A stretch of DNA of 64,000 bases from Kibdelosporangium philippinense (GCF_021390435.2 NZ_JAJVCN010000001.1:806001-870000); one strand, 5' to 3'; shown: positions 35,246 through 45,168, counted from the stretch's first letter. Notes: a model not told the origin generated them from the letters alone. A program made the numbers and translations.

Positions 35246-35354
35246 AGGCTCGGGCTCGACATATCCGTCCACTTTGAACGCCTGGGTCGATTTTGCCGAG
35301 TGCCACGCTCGGAAACGTGCGCTATAGCGTGTTCATGGCCCCAATCCCCTCGCA

Positions 35355-35590
35355 ATGAGATACGGCTTCATCGAAGAACTCCAGTACCACATATCGAGCC
35401 TTGCACTCTGGGATGAGCAGGTGAAGGGGAAACCAGCGGCGCACGCGCGCCGTTGTCGACATCACGCCGGGCTGATCAGGAGCAGGGTGCAACTCATTCG
35501 GCGGGACTCGAACTTGTATTCCCGTTTCCAGAGGGCGGTACAGACCGTAGTCAACGACCTTGTACCGCTCGAAAAGTCATCGCCGCAGGT
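35355..35590 (+). CDS. Short hypothetical frame, doubtful
   Basis: MRYGFIEELQYHISSLALWD, then VQLIRRDSNLYSRFQRAVQT is a plausible helical protein of about 75 residues. It has no strong ribosome binding site and runs into transposase debris. No family recognised. Confidence 0.25.
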
Positions 35591-36110
35591 CATGCGGCGT
35601 ATCGGTATTCGTTGATGAGTCCATTGAGGACGGGAGCGCGTAGCAACGTGCGGACGTTGTTTTCGTCCGCTCGGTCGGTCTGGTGGTGACGTTCGGGTGG
35701 TTGCTGTTCTCGGGTTTGGTGGGGCCGGTGCTGGTTGTAGTGCCGTTGGTATGTGGCGTCGCGCAGGACCGCGGTTCGCTTCTGCCATTCGTTGCAGCAC
35801 ACCATCTCTCGGATGTCCTGGATCAGTGGGACGGTCCGTGCGCGTTTCCCTTTGGTGGCCTTGTCCATGAGGCCACCCGGCGAGGGAGTGGTTTGTCGTC
35901 CACTCGTCAGTGTTGAGGTCTTTGACGCGGCATCCGGAGACTTCACCGATACGGGCCGCGGCAGGATCTCGCTGCGGCGACTGCCGGGCTCACCCTGCCG
36001 TGGAACAATGGCCCTGCCGAGGGAGCGGTCAATAGAGCGAAAATGCTGAAAAGACAATGCTTTGGGCGCGCGAAGCTGGACCTGCTCTGCAAGCGAATCC
36101 TCCTCACGCC
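35590..36110. pseudogene. Mosaic of three recombinase remnants
   Basis: On the minus strand, 35,590-35,780 encodes the tail of an integrase-type transposase (YQRHYNQHRPHQTREQQPPE, VLNGLINEYRYAA). Next to it, about 35,800-35,930, is a scrap of a tyrosine recombinase (LMDKATKGKRARTVPLIQDI). On the plus strand 35,983-36,110 encodes the C-terminus of an ISL3 transposase (LTLPWNNGPAEGAVNRAKML, KRQCFGRAKLDLL). None is complete. Confidence 0.65.
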
Positions 36111-36510
36111 ATGATCGACATCATCGTCACACGATCACACAGACCCCTGTCACGTTGGAAAGTTGATCACTCAAACTGCGCCAGAGCCCGTGCTCATGGC
36201 GAACAAGCGCTCAACTGGTCCCATGCTCGTGGCAGGCGACACTCTCAGTAATATCCTATCTGTCTTCCTCAAAGGCTGGATGAACGGCGAGTCCTAACTC
36301 CACTTTACGAGAATGTCGAGATATGTCGATGAAGTGCAGTTTTCGAGTAGTTCTGTGAAATGAGGTGCGGGGACACGAATTTATTTGATGGCGCCTACGG
36401 TGATATGGCTGGTTTTAAACTTGCTACCAGGCGTAGTGTCATGATGATCCCGATGTCCTTTATCTGGGCTTTATTGTTCAGCTTGGTTGCCGTACGACGC
36501 TCTCCCGGTG
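36111..36510. other. Gene-free stretch
   Basis: I see no gene, repeat or IS end until the IS256 left end near 36,513. It is lower in GC than the surroundings. Confidence 0.45.
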
Positions 36511-37129
36511 GTTGTGTCCACTGAGGTGGTGTACGACGTTTCCGCTGGTTGGCGGCGTGGCGTCTCCATAAGGGACGGCCACCGCGTGATCCTTTCGAGT
36601 ACCGACCAAGGAACTCAGAGGAAGGATCACCACGATGGCCGCAGTCGAGGGTATCGACCCGACCGGCTGGTTGGATGACCAACTCGCCGCGGCGAGTCCG
36701 GATCTGTTGCGCAGCATGGTCAAGACGTTCGCTGAGGCGGTGATGTCGGCCGAGGCCGACCAGCGGTGCGGGGCCGAGTACGGCACCCGTAGCCCGGAGC
36801 GGGTCAACTCCCGCAAGGGCTACCGGACCCGGGACTGGGACACGCGGGCCGGGACGGTGGAGCTGGCGATCCCGAAACTCCGCTCGGGCTCCTACTTCCC
36901 CGAGTGGCTGCTGCAGCACCGTCGGCGGGCCGAGCAGGCCCTGGTCACCGTGGTGGCCACCAGCTACCTGCTGGGCGTGTCGACCCGGCGGGTGGAAAAG
37001 CTGGCCGAGCAGCTGGGCGTGAAGAGCCTGTCGAAGTCCCAGGTCAGCGAGATGGCCACGCACCTGGACGCGCAGGTCAAAGCATTCCGGGAACGCCCAC
37101 TGGATGCCGGGCCCTACACCTTCGTGGCG

Positions 37130-38858
37130 ATGGACCTGGATTCACCGTTGATCTTGGGTTGTGGTTGTGGTGGTGGGTGGTTGTGGTGGTGGGCTGGTGG
37201 TGTGTGGTGTGGTCGTGTGGGAGTTGCTGGTCTGCCCAGCTTTTCCACTGTGGTCTTTCGGGTTGGGCCTGGTCAGGCGGGTGGTTAGGGGTTCAGGCGG
37301 GGTGGGGTGGGGCGTGGATGGTGGTGAACAGGTGGGTGAAGTCGGTGGCCCAGGGCCAGTCTTGTGGTAGTCGCAGGGTGATGTGGCGGGCGGTGCGGGT
37401 GACGCGGGCGGCGATGGTGATCAACCGGCGGCGCAGGGTGGTCAGCCGTGTTCGGGCGTGGGCAGGGCCGGCCAGGCAGGCGGTGGCGCGCAGGAGGTTG
37501 TGGGTCAGGGCGGCCAGGGACAGCCAGGCGGCGTTGGCGGCGAACAGTCCGGACGGGAAGTGGGCCAGCGGGCCGGCCGCGAGTTCGGCGAAGACGTGTT
37601 CGATCGCGCCACTGCGTTGGTCGTGCAGACGCCAGGCGGTGGCCGTGTCGAAGCCGGCCGTGTCGGGCTCGGTGGTGTCGGGCTCGGTGGTGGCGGGCCT
37701 GGTGGTGGTGGGTGGGAGGTTGGTGAACACCGCGTGGTAGCGCCAGGCTGGGAACAACTCGCCCTGCTCGTCGCGGGTGGTGATCCGGGTCCGGCGGACC
37801 AGTAGCCGGGCGGTGGTTTTCTGGCCGGGATTGACGGTCGGGTTGGTGAACGCGGTATGGCTGGTCTCGGCGATCTGGGCGGTGTGGATCAGTTGCCCGG
37901 TGTGCGGGTCGAGGACCGGGTCGCGGTAGGTGTGCTGCTGCCAGGCGTGCTCGGTGATCGCGTCGATCGCCTCCCGGATCGCGGAATGTTGTGGGGCGGT
38001 GATGGAGAACCAGGCCCCTTCCCGCGCCAGCATCGTGATCAATTCCCCGACATAGAACCCGGAATCGCCGCGTGCCAGCAGCGGCCCGGTCGCGCCCGCG
38101 GCGCGGGCGGTGCCCAGCGCGCGGCGGGCCAGCGAGCTCACCGCGCGGCGGGTATCGGCGTTGCCGCCCCGTAACCGGGTCGCCACGATCACCGGCCTGC
38201 CCGCCGCTGTGGTCAGGGTCGCGGCCAGCGTGTTCAACCCCAACACCCCGGTATAGCCGAACGCGGCCCCGTCTTTGCCCCGCCCGTAGACCTGGCTGAT
38301 TTTCGAGTCCAGATCCAGCAACCCCAACCGGTCGGCCCCCGCCAGCAGCGGCGTCAGCTCCGCCAAGCGGGCCAGCAGCCGGGCGGAGAGTTTCTCCAGT
38401 TGAGCGACATGACCCATGCTGAACCAGCGCAGGAACGTGCCCACAGTGGACGGTGCGCGGATCCCGGTGAACAACCCCGCCATGCCACCATGCCGCACCA
38501 GGTCCAGATCACTGATCGAGTCCGCGCCCGCGGCCATCCCGGCCACGATCGTGCTGATCTTCGCGCCCGCGTTCGCCCCGACCGAACCACCCAGCCGGAC
38601 CAGCTCACCGGCCAGATCCGACAACCCCGCGTCCTCGGCCAGCCGCATCACCGCCACCAGGCCCGCGTGCGACACCAATCCCGGATCGTCGAACCTCACC
38701 GACACCGCGCCACGCGTATGCGATGCTTTCACTCAGCAGATGCCCTCTCACTCGGACCGATATGTTTCTGTCACAAGAACAATCGTCCCAAGTCAGAGGG
38801 CATCTGCCCGTTCACGACACGACCAACCCACCAAGATCTTCGGTGAATCCAGGATGGA
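37130..38858 (-). mobile_element. IS1380-family element with ATGGA flanks
   Basis: The element is 37,135-38,853 (1,719 bp), with inverted termini CCTGGATTCACCG and flanking ATGGA at 37,130-37,134 and 38,854-38,858. The family usually duplicates four bases, so one base of this match may be chance. Confidence 0.92.
37293..38732 (-). CDS. IS1380-family transposase
   Basis: The 479-residue protein has VSHAGLVAVMRLAEDAGLSD, GAKISTIVAGMAAGADSISD, the core Asp in LLDLDSKISQVYGRGKDGAA, FGYTGVLGLNTLAATL, Asp in LLARGDSGFYVGELI, and a C-terminal segment SGLFAANAAWLSLAALTHNL. It belongs to a different subgroup from the 17.2-kb copy. Complete. Confidence 0.92.
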   Translation of the reverse strand: MKASHTRGAVSVRFDDPGLVSHAGLVAVMRLAEDAGLSDLAGELVRLGGSVGANAGAKISTIVAGMAAGADSISDLDLVRHGGMAGLFTGIRAPSTVGTFLRWFSMGHVAQLEKLSARLLARLAELTPLLAGADRLGLLDLDSKISQVYGRGKDGAAFGYTGVLGLNTLAATLTTAAGRPVIVATRLRGGNADTRRAVSSLARRALGTARAAGATGPLLARGDSGFYVGELITMLAREGAWFSITAPQHSAIREAIDAITEHAWQQHTYRDPVLDPHTGQLIHTAQIAETSHTAFTNPTVNPGQKTTARLLVRRTRITTRDEQGELFPAWRYHAVFTNLPPTTTRPATTEPDTTEPDTAGFDTATAWRLHDQRSGAIEHVFAELAAGPLAHFPSGLFAANAAWLSLAALTHNLLRATACLAGPAHARTRLTTLRRRLITIAARVTRTARHITLRLPQDWPWATDFTHLFTTIHAPPHPA

Positions 38859-39663
38859 CGCGTTGACGATGAAAGTCCGGGAGAACGGGCGGATCGTCAA
38901 CGTGCACGCCCTGATCGCCACCGGGGTGAACAACGACGGGCACCGCGAGGTGCTTGGCCTGGACGTGGCCTCGCAGGAGGACGGCGCCGGGTGGCTGGCG
39001 TTCCTGCGCGGGCTGGTGGCCCGTGGCCTGACCGGGGTCTCGCTGGTCACCAGCGACGCGCACACCGGGCTGACCGCCGCGGTGGCCTCGGCGCTGCCGG
39101 GCGCGTCCTGGCAGCGGTGCCGCACTCACTACCTGCGTAATCTGCTGACCAAGGTGCCGAAGTCGGCGCAGCCGGGCGTGGCCACGCTGGTGCGCACGAT
39201 CTTCGATCAGGCCGACGCTCAGACAGTGCGTGAGCAGTTTGGCAAGGTCGCCGATTCGCTGGCCGACAAGCTGCCGGCCGCGGCCGAGCATCTGGACGCC
39301 GCCCGGGACGAGTTGCTGGCATTCACTGTGTTTCCGCGTGAGTTGTGGAAACAGCTCTGGTCCAACAACCCGCAGGAGCGGCTGAACAAGGAGATCCGCC
39401 GCCGCACCGATGTGGTCGGGATCTTCCCGAACCGCGCGGCGATCATCCGTCTGGTCGGCGCGGTGCTGGCCGAACAGACCGACGAATGGGCCGAAGGACA
39501 CCGCTACATCGGGCCGGAGTTGTTGTCCCGCAGCAGAATGCACCTGCTACCCAACGACGACACGGCCACGGAAACCAAAGAAATCATGGCCACCGAGACC
39601 ATGACCGCCTAAAGTCCACACTGGATCACGCGGAGCCTTCTCTTACACCACTCCGCAGGGCAT

Positions 39664-39950
39664 GACCCTCCCGGTTCGAACGTAACGATCGCTTGAAAAA
39701 CGTGGTCATGTAGGATCGGCCGCTCCGGCCCCGTCACTTTACGACCTGACTCTGGGAAGGATCGACCCGCAGGAGCTGCGCCGAACTGATTCGCAGGGTC
39801 CGCCTGCGCTGAGCTTGGGTAGACCGTGAGCCTCAAGCACGCATCCCGGGGCTTGCGACCGAGCCAGACTTTCACTGAGGACCGTACGCTCGACGAACTT
39901 GCGGCCGGGATGCTTCGCCCGGGGTGGCGCATCCTGCAAGGCGTAGGTCC
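39664..39950. other. Short gap with unidentified debris
   Basis: A minus-strand stretch around 39,690-39,900 reads like decayed coding sequence (ERPILHDHVFQAIVTFEPGG), but I cannot assign it. No clean gene is present between the IS256 and the monooxygenase stop. Confidence 0.35.
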
Positions 39951-40862
39951 TCAGCTCAGTTGTGGTATCACGTCGGTGATCAGTTGTTCTAGCTGCTCGT
40001 GCTCGTCGAACATGGGGTTGAGCACGATGCTCTCTGCGCCAGCGTCGGCGACTTCGCCTAGCCCTCGGATCACGTCATGGGCGGTGCCGTAAACCGCGAC
40101 CGAGGTGATGTCGCCGCGGTTGTAGAAGGACTCGAGCATCTCGCCCGTGCGGGCGTGGGCGCGTTCGACGTTGTCGTCAAGGGCCACATACACCCGCTTG
40201 GCGAACTTGAAGTCGGGGCGGTCGAACTCGACCATCGCCTCGCGGGCGATCTTGACAAGGTCCACGAACCGGGCGGTGGTCGCGGATCCGGCGCCGATGA
40301 AGCCGTCGCCCAGCTTGACCGCGCGGCGCACGGCGTTCGGGTGGTTGGCGCCGAACCAAATGGGCGGGTACGGCCGCTGCACCGGCTTCGGCTCCATCTG
40401 CCCGTCTTCAAGCTGCCAGAATTTGCCGTCGAAGGTGACCGACGGCTCCGTCCGCAGCCGCTTCATCACCTCAAGGCCCTCGGTGAAGCGGGTGACCAGA
40501 TGTTCCGGGCTGGAGTCGAAGGCCGCGAACGGCTGTTTCTTGCCACCGATCCCCACGCCGACGTCGATCCGGCCGCCGCTGAGCTGGTCCAGCGAGGAAA
40601 TGCTCTTGGCCAGGTGCACCGGGTTGCGCAGCGGCGTCACGAACACCGCGCAGCCGAGCCGGATCCGCTCGGTACAGGCCGCGGCGTACGCGAGCAGTTC
40701 GAGCGGGCTGATCACCGGCTTGGCGCCGATAACCGACTTGCTGCCAAGGATCTGCTCCTGCGTCCACGCGCACTCGAAACCCAGATCTTCGGCACGGTGG
40801 AGGAAGCGGCGCACCTCATGCGGGTCGGTCGCGAATTGCGGAATGGCGACAGAGAAGCGCAT
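39951..40862 (-). CDS. LLM-class flavin-dependent monooxygenase/oxidoreductase
   Basis: The 303-residue luciferase-fold protein has MRFSVAIPQFATDPHEVRRF, the TIM-barrel strands GCAVFVTPLRNPVHLAKSIS and RIDVGVGIGGKKQPFAAF, the substrate loop PVQRPYPPIWFGANHPNAVR and the C-terminal DVIRGLGEVADAGAESIVLN. Such enzymes use FMNH2 from a separate reductase, or F420. A flavin reductase encoded at 48,864 makes the FMN option likely. It is the last gene of the operon, 73 bases after the thiolase, with GAGAGG before its ATG. Confidence 0.88.
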   Translation of the reverse strand: MRFSVAIPQFATDPHEVRRFLHRAEDLGFECAWTQEQILGSKSVIGAKPVISPLELLAYAAACTERIRLGCAVFVTPLRNPVHLAKSISSLDQLSGGRIDVGVGIGGKKQPFAAFDSSPEHLVTRFTEGLEVMKRLRTEPSVTFDGKFWQLEDGQMEPKPVQRPYPPIWFGANHPNAVRRAVKLGDGFIGAGSATTARFVDLVKIAREAMVEFDRPDFKFAKRVYVALDDNVERAHARTGEMLESFYNRGDITSVAVYGTAHDVIRGLGEVADAGAESIVLNPMFDEHEQLEQLITDVIPQLS

Positions 40863-40935
40863 ACGTTACCTCTCAACATGTAGCTCTGTGGGAAGTATGG
40901 CGACCGGGTTTGGTTCTAGCCTGTCCCTGCTGGTA

Positions 40936-42072
40936 TTACCCAACTCCGAGTACCGCGGTGGCGTGGGCCGCGAGGGTGAGTCCCATGCCGTGCACGAGCG
41001 ACACGGACGCGTCCTGCCTTTGCCGCGCACCGGCTTCGCCACGCAACTGGCGGACGGCTTCGGTGATCAGGAACATGCCGAGCATGCCCGGGTGCGTGTA
41101 CGAGAGGCCGCCGCCGTTGGTGTTGAGGGCGAGCGAGCCACCCGGTGCGATGTTGCCGTCCTGGACGTACCGGCCGCCTTCGCCTTTGGGACAGAAGCCG
41201 AGATCTTCCAACAGGATAAGCAAGCTGATGGTGAACGCGTCATACACGTGCGCCGTGTCGATGTCGGCGTGGGTGACCCCGGCCATCCGCATAGCGCGTT
41301 CCGCGCTTCGGGTCGCCTCAGTGGTTGTGAGGTCCGGCATCTGCGAGATGTTGCGGTGGTTCGAGGCTTCGCCGGTACCGAGCAGGTACACAGGCGGTTT
41401 CGGCAAGTCACGCGCCCGTTCGGCTGACGTGAGGACCACGGCCGCCCCGCCGTCGGTGACCAAGCAACAGTCGAGCTTGTGGAGTGGGCTGGCGATCAGG
41501 GGAGAGCCGAGTACGTCGTCGACGGTCAGTGGTTTCGGGTATGGCGCGTCCGGGTTGAGCAGCGCCCAACTCCGGGCGGCCACGGCGATCTGGGCGAGTT
41601 GCTCGCTGGTTGTGCCGTATTGGGCCATGTGCCGGTGCGCGATGAGACCGAAGCTCCCAACGGGATGCAACAAGCCATACGGTTGCTCGTAAGCGAGCCA
41701 GTCGGCGTTGCTGACCAGTTTCCCGTGATCGCTGCGCTGGGTGCTTCCGTAGCAGACCAATGCGACATCACAGAGTCCCGCCTCGATGGCCGCGGCGGCG
41801 TGCCCGAGATGGGCGACGAAGGAGCAGCCGCCGAGCGCCGTCGAGTCGGTGAACCTCGGCTTGATCCCGAGGTGTTCGCTCATCGTCAGGGTCGGCATCG
41901 CGTAGTACGACGACGTGGTGAACAGACCGTCCACATCGGACAATTTCAGTCCGGCGTCGTCGAGGGCCCGTTTCGAGGCCACCGCGGCGAGGCTGGCCGG
42001 TGAGCGCCCATCGGTCTGGAACGTGTCCACTTCAGCGATGCCCGTGATGGCGGTCTTTCCGCGAATGCTCAT
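40936..42072 (-). CDS. SCP2/OleA-like thiolase family protein
   Basis: The 378-residue thiolase-fold protein has ADVDG-type LSDVDGLFTTSSYYAMP, the putative nucleophile Cys in ALGGCSFVAHLGHAAAAIEA, DIDTAHVYDAFTISLLILLE and the C-terminal GGGLSYTHPGMLGMFLITEA. These nondegradative-looking thiolases are encoded with DUF35 zinc-ribbon proteins and act on acyl-CoA chains. It overlaps that gene by four bases. Here it probably carries out a C-C cleavage or condensation at the end of the pathway. Confidence 0.88.
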   Translation of the reverse strand: MSIRGKTAITGIAEVDTFQTDGRSPASLAAVASKRALDDAGLKLSDVDGLFTTSSYYAMPTLTMSEHLGIKPRFTDSTALGGCSFVAHLGHAAAAIEAGLCDVALVCYGSTQRSDHGKLVSNADWLAYEQPYGLLHPVGSFGLIAHRHMAQYGTTSEQLAQIAVAARSWALLNPDAPYPKPLTVDDVLGSPLIASPLHKLDCCLVTDGGAAVVLTSAERARDLPKPPVYLLGTGEASNHRNISQMPDLTTTEATRSAERAMRMAGVTHADIDTAHVYDAFTISLLILLEDLGFCPKGEGGRYVQDGNIAPGGSLALNTNGGGLSYTHPGMLGMFLITEAVRQLRGEAGARQRQDASVSLVHGMGLTLAAHATAVLGVG

Positions 42073-42470
42073 TTCGACTCCCTCACCCGGCGAAAATGTG
42101 GAACCGTGAAGTCGTCCAGTTCCTTGAACACCGCTTCGACGCGCATCCCGATCGTCACGTCGTCCGCGTCGGTAAGGTCGGCCAGCAGCCGGAATCCTTC
42201 GTCGAGATCGACAAGGACGAGCGTCATCGGTGTCCTGTCAGCAAAGTACGGGTGACCAGCCCGGTGCTGGACCGTGTAGCTGTAGACCTTGCCAACGCCG
42301 GCGGAGTCGCGCAGCCGGAGAGTCTCGCTGCCGCAGATCGGGCATACCGCACGCAAATAGAAAACCGTTGACCCGCACGTGTCGCAGGTCTGGTATGTCA
42401 GCCGGTTCTCCTTCGCGGCTTGGAAGTAGACCTGTTCCTCACCGCGCGGAGTGGGGTTCGGCGCCGTCAC
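42069..42470 (-). CDS. Zn-ribbon OB-fold protein (DUF35), thiolase partner
   Basis: The 133-residue protein has the rubredoxin-like zinc ribbon YQTCDTCGSTVFYLRAVCPI followed by CGSETLR (four Cys), then an OB fold (YSYTVQHRAGHPYFADRTPM, LVLVDLDEGFRLLADL). DUF35 proteins form a complex with the adjacent thiolase and organise acyl-CoA binding. Both junctions are ATGA overlaps. Confidence 0.92.
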   Translation of the reverse strand: MTAPNPTPRGEEQVYFQAAKENRLTYQTCDTCGSTVFYLRAVCPICGSETLRLRDSAGVGKVYSYTVQHRAGHPYFADRTPMTLVLVDLDEGFRLLADLTDADDVTIGMRVEAVFKELDDFTVPHFRRVRESK

Positions 42471-43438
42471 TTGATCGCCATCGGGTTCACGGGTGAGCCG
42501 ACCGCGCGGCTGAACGGCAACGGCGGTGCGCAGAAGAAGAACTCGTATTGCCCGTCTTCGGCGCAGTCGTCGGCAAGGGTCTCCAGATCGAAGATCTCAC
42601 CGATGTACAGACCCATGCCAACCAGCATGATGCAGTGCAGCGGCTGGAAGACGTCCGGTGTCTCGTTCGGCAGCACTTCCATGCCCCATGTGTCGGTGGC
42701 GAGTCCGGCGATCTCGTGCTCGGCCACCCATGGCACGCTGGAAAGTCCCATCCCGGGAGCGGGTCCGCCGGCGTAGTCGCCCCAGTTGCCACGCCGTGCT
42801 TGCAGTTGTCCTGTTCGGACAAGCACGAAATCGCCCGTGCCCACCTCGACTCCCTGGCTGCTGGCACAGGCTTCGAGGTCCTCGGCGGTGATCGCGTAGC
42901 CGGGCTCGAGCGCATCGACGCCCTTCGCCCGTGCGATGTCCAGCAGCACGCCACGTCCGGCGATACGGTCCGCGGCCTGTGCGATGTCGTTGCGCGTTGC
43001 GCCTTTACTGGTGACGTCGGTTGGCGAGTAGCCGTTGTACATCTTGCCGTCGAACATGATGTGCGCCAACGCGTCCCACTGGGTGCCCGACTGCAGTGGC
43101 ATGATGATGAGGTCGTCGGTGCCGCGACAGTATCGGTCATTGCCGCCGTAGAAGTCGTCGACGATGGTTCCGGTGGCGATATCGTTGCCATCGCGGAACA
43201 TCAGGTGCATCGGGTTGAATCTGCCCATGCCGCCGCGCTGGGGCCCGTTGGAGTCAAAGGGCAGCGCGAGCGAGAACCGCTTGCCTGACTTGATTGTCGA
43301 CGCCGCGCGCGCGACGAGTTCCGGCGTGACGTGGTTGAGCGTGCCGACCTGGTCGTCGGCTCCCCAGCGTCCCCAGTTGCTGTGTTTGGCGAACAGTGCG
43401 CGCACGGTCTCGACGTCCGGCGTGGTCACGGTGGTCAT
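42467..43438 (-). CDS. Cyclase-family metal-dependent hydrolase (kynurenine formamidase-like)
   Basis: The 323-residue protein carries the cyclase-family metal-binding region as QSGTQWDALAHIMFDGKMYN (equivalent to the HxGTHxDxxxH motif), then RGVLLDIARAKGVDALEPGY, SQGVEVGTGDFVLVRTGQL and NETPDVFQPLHCIMLVGMGL. Members hydrolyse amides or lactams such as N-formylkynurenine or isatin. In this operon it could open a ring or cleave an amide produced by the monooxygenase. Overlaps both neighbours by four bases. Confidence 0.85.
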   Translation of the reverse strand: MTTVTTPDVETVRALFAKHSNWGRWGADDQVGTLNHVTPELVARAASTIKSGKRFSLALPFDSNGPQRGGMGRFNPMHLMFRDGNDIATGTIVDDFYGGNDRYCRGTDDLIIMPLQSGTQWDALAHIMFDGKMYNGYSPTDVTSKGATRNDIAQAADRIAGRGVLLDIARAKGVDALEPGYAITAEDLEACASSQGVEVGTGDFVLVRTGQLQARRGNWGDYAGGPAPGMGLSSVPWVAEHEIAGLATDTWGMEVLPNETPDVFQPLHCIMLVGMGLYIGEIFDLETLADDCAEDGQYEFFFCAPPLPFSRAVGSPVNPMAIK

Positions 43439-45048
43439 GCTTCCTCCGAGCTACGGGATGCGGACAGCCGGGTGGCGGCCTCGCCGATGTCAAAGCGTTC
43501 GCCGCGGGCGTAGTCGCCGCTGCGGAGCCGGTGTTTTTCGATCTTGGCGGTCGGGGTCATCGGAATCTCGGTGACGAACTCGATGTAACGCGGAACCTTG
43601 AAGCGGGCCAGCCGTTGCGTGCACCACTCGATGAGTTCGGCGGCGGTCGGTGTCGTGCCGGGCTGCGCGACGACAATCGCGCAGATGTCCTCGTCGAGCA
43701 GGTCGGAGGGCACACCGATCACCGCGGCCTGCCGGACGGCCGGGTGCGCGTCGAGCGTCTGCTCGACTTCAAGGGAGGAGACGTTCTCACCACGCCTGCG
43801 GATGATGTCCTTCACCCGGTCGACGAAGTAGAACCAGCCGTCCTCGTCACGCCAGGCACTGTCCCCTGTGTACAGCCAGCCGTCTCGCAGCGCTTCCGCG
43901 GTGCGTTCGGGATCCCTGAAGTACCCACGCATCATCGCGGCGTTCCGCACGATCAGTTCGCCCACTTCGCGCGGGCCGACCTCGTTGCCGTTCTTGTCGA
44001 CGACACGCGCTTCGGTCCTGGGCACCGACGGGTCGGGGTGGTGCCGGGGGATGCCCATCGTGCCCGGCTTGCGTGGTACGTCACGGGGTTCGAGCAGGCC
44101 GTATGTCGTCTCACTCATCCCGAAACCGGAAACGCAGTCCAGCTTGAATCGCTGCTCCACCTCTTCCCGGACGTGCTGGGGGAGTGCTGGCACGCCGTAC
44201 GCGACGCGCACCTCATTGTCCGAATCAGACGGTGACGGCTCGCTCTTGCTCATGATCACGGCCATGGCGCCGATGAAGTTGAAGACGGTGACCCGGTGCC
44301 TGCGCACCTCCGGCCAGAACCCGCTGGCGCTGAACCGAGGCGCGAGGACGATGGCGCCCTCCGCGCCGATGGCGCCCATGGTGGAGTACGCCTGCGAGTT
44401 GATGTGGAACAACGGCAGGCAGGCGTAAATGCGGTCGCCTTTGTTCATGCCCATCCAGTACGGATACGCCTGGCCGGTCAGCACGTAGTTGCGGTGCGTC
44501 TGCATGACGCCCTTGGGCCTGCCGGTGGTGCCTGAGGTGTAGATGAGCGAGATGACGTCGTCGCCGGCCAGGTCCACTGTGGCACCCGGGGCACGGTCGA
44601 CCTGGGCCATGGCCGTGGTGAAATCGCTGAACCCGCCGTCGGCCGCGCCAAGGGTGGATACGGTCCGCAGTGACGGCGCGGTCTGCTGGATCGTGTTGAA
44701 GAACCCGGTGTGTCGCGGGTCGACGAGCGCGGCGACCGCTTCGGAATGCTCGACAAGATAACCGGCCTCGGCCAGCTTGAACCCGGTGTTGATCGCGACA
44801 AGGATGCCGCCGATCTTGGCGAGGCCGAGCCAGGCGTGCAGGAATCCTGGCGAGTTGTCGGCCATGAAGGCGACGCGGTCCCCCTTGCGCACGCCCAGCT
44901 CCCGCCAGACTGCCGCGGCGGCGTCGACCTCGGCGACGAAGTCCGCGTAGGTCTGTTCCTGGTCCTGCCAGATCAGGTACGGCTGGTCCGGGTTGCGTGC
45001 GGCGGCCTCCTCAAGGAAGTCGCGGACGTTGAGTTTGTCGAGATCCAC
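43435..45048 (-). CDS. Acyl-CoA ligase / AMP-dependent synthetase
   Basis: The GTG at 45,048 follows GGAGG. The 537-residue ANL enzyme has the AMP-binding loop SLIYTSGTTGRPKGVMQTHR, the aryl/acyl pocket region GFGMSETTYGLLEPRD, YTGDSAWRDEDGWFYFVDRV with the hinge Asp, and the A8 loop KDIIRRRGENVSSLEVE. The catalytic A10 Lys is in MTPTAKIEKHRL. It activates a carboxylic acid as CoA thioester and is the first gene of a five-gene operon. The promoter carries IclR-type operators. Confidence 0.92.
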   Translation of the reverse strand: MDLDKLNVRDFLEEAAARNPDQPYLIWQDQEQTYADFVAEVDAAAAVWRELGVRKGDRVAFMADNSPGFLHAWLGLAKIGGILVAINTGFKLAEAGYLVEHSEAVAALVDPRHTGFFNTIQQTAPSLRTVSTLGAADGGFSDFTTAMAQVDRAPGATVDLAGDDVISLIYTSGTTGRPKGVMQTHRNYVLTGQAYPYWMGMNKGDRIYACLPLFHINSQAYSTMGAIGAEGAIVLAPRFSASGFWPEVRRHRVTVFNFIGAMAVIMSKSEPSPSDSDNEVRVAYGVPALPQHVREEVEQRFKLDCVSGFGMSETTYGLLEPRDVPRKPGTMGIPRHHPDPSVPRTEARVVDKNGNEVGPREVGELIVRNAAMMRGYFRDPERTAEALRDGWLYTGDSAWRDEDGWFYFVDRVKDIIRRRGENVSSLEVEQTLDAHPAVRQAAVIGVPSDLLDEDICAIVVAQPGTTPTAAELIEWCTQRLARFKVPRYIEFVTEIPMTPTAKIEKHRLRSGDYARGERFDIGEAATRLSASRSSEEA

Positions 45049-45074
45049 CACGCCTCCATGTGTCTCGAACAGCA

Positions 45075-45138
45075 AGACTGTGTCTCGAAAATTGCATGAT
45101 GCTCTCGCCATGTCAAGGCTCTAAGTGAGACACTGTCT
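45075..45138. promoter_or_regulatory. Operators and promoter of the ligase operon
   Basis: AGACACTGTCT at 45,128-45,138 is a perfect 5-1-5 palindrome. AGACTGTGTCT at 45,075-45,085 matches it with one arm mismatch. Between them, on the minus strand, TTGACA (45,116 to 45,111) forms a -35, with an AT-rich hexamer 16-17 bases on. One operator thus lies just upstream of the -35 and the other near the expected transcription start. The same palindrome occurs before the 46-kb transporter. Confidence 0.65.
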
Positions 45139-45168
45139 GGCATACGTTCGACAGGGAGAGGAAGTCAC

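Larger units (their letters stand above)
36635..39612 (+). pseudogene. IS256-family transposase, interrupted
   Basis: The first part (36,635-37,134) carries the N-terminus through ADQRCGAEYGTRSPERVNSR, the IS256 signature VSTRRVEKLAEQLGVKSLSK and TFVAMD with the first Asp. The second part (38,859-39,612) continues ALTMKVRENGRIVNVHALIA, then second Asp (SLVTSDAHTGLTAAV) and Glu (NNPQERLNKEIRRRTDVVGI). Removing the IS1380 and one ATGGA joins them as VAMDALTMKV, in frame. Confidence 0.92.
36513..39663 (+). mobile_element. IS256-family element interrupted by IS1380
   Basis: Ends are approximate. Loosely matching termini containing GTGGTGTA occur near 36,530 (plus) and 39,646 (minus). The transposase is split at codon VAMD by the IS1380 element. 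Confidence 0.6.

Noticed and set aside
36904..37740. 278-codon plus frame across the IS256/IS1380 boundary
   Set aside because: It crosses the insertion junction and is antisense to the IS1380 transposase.
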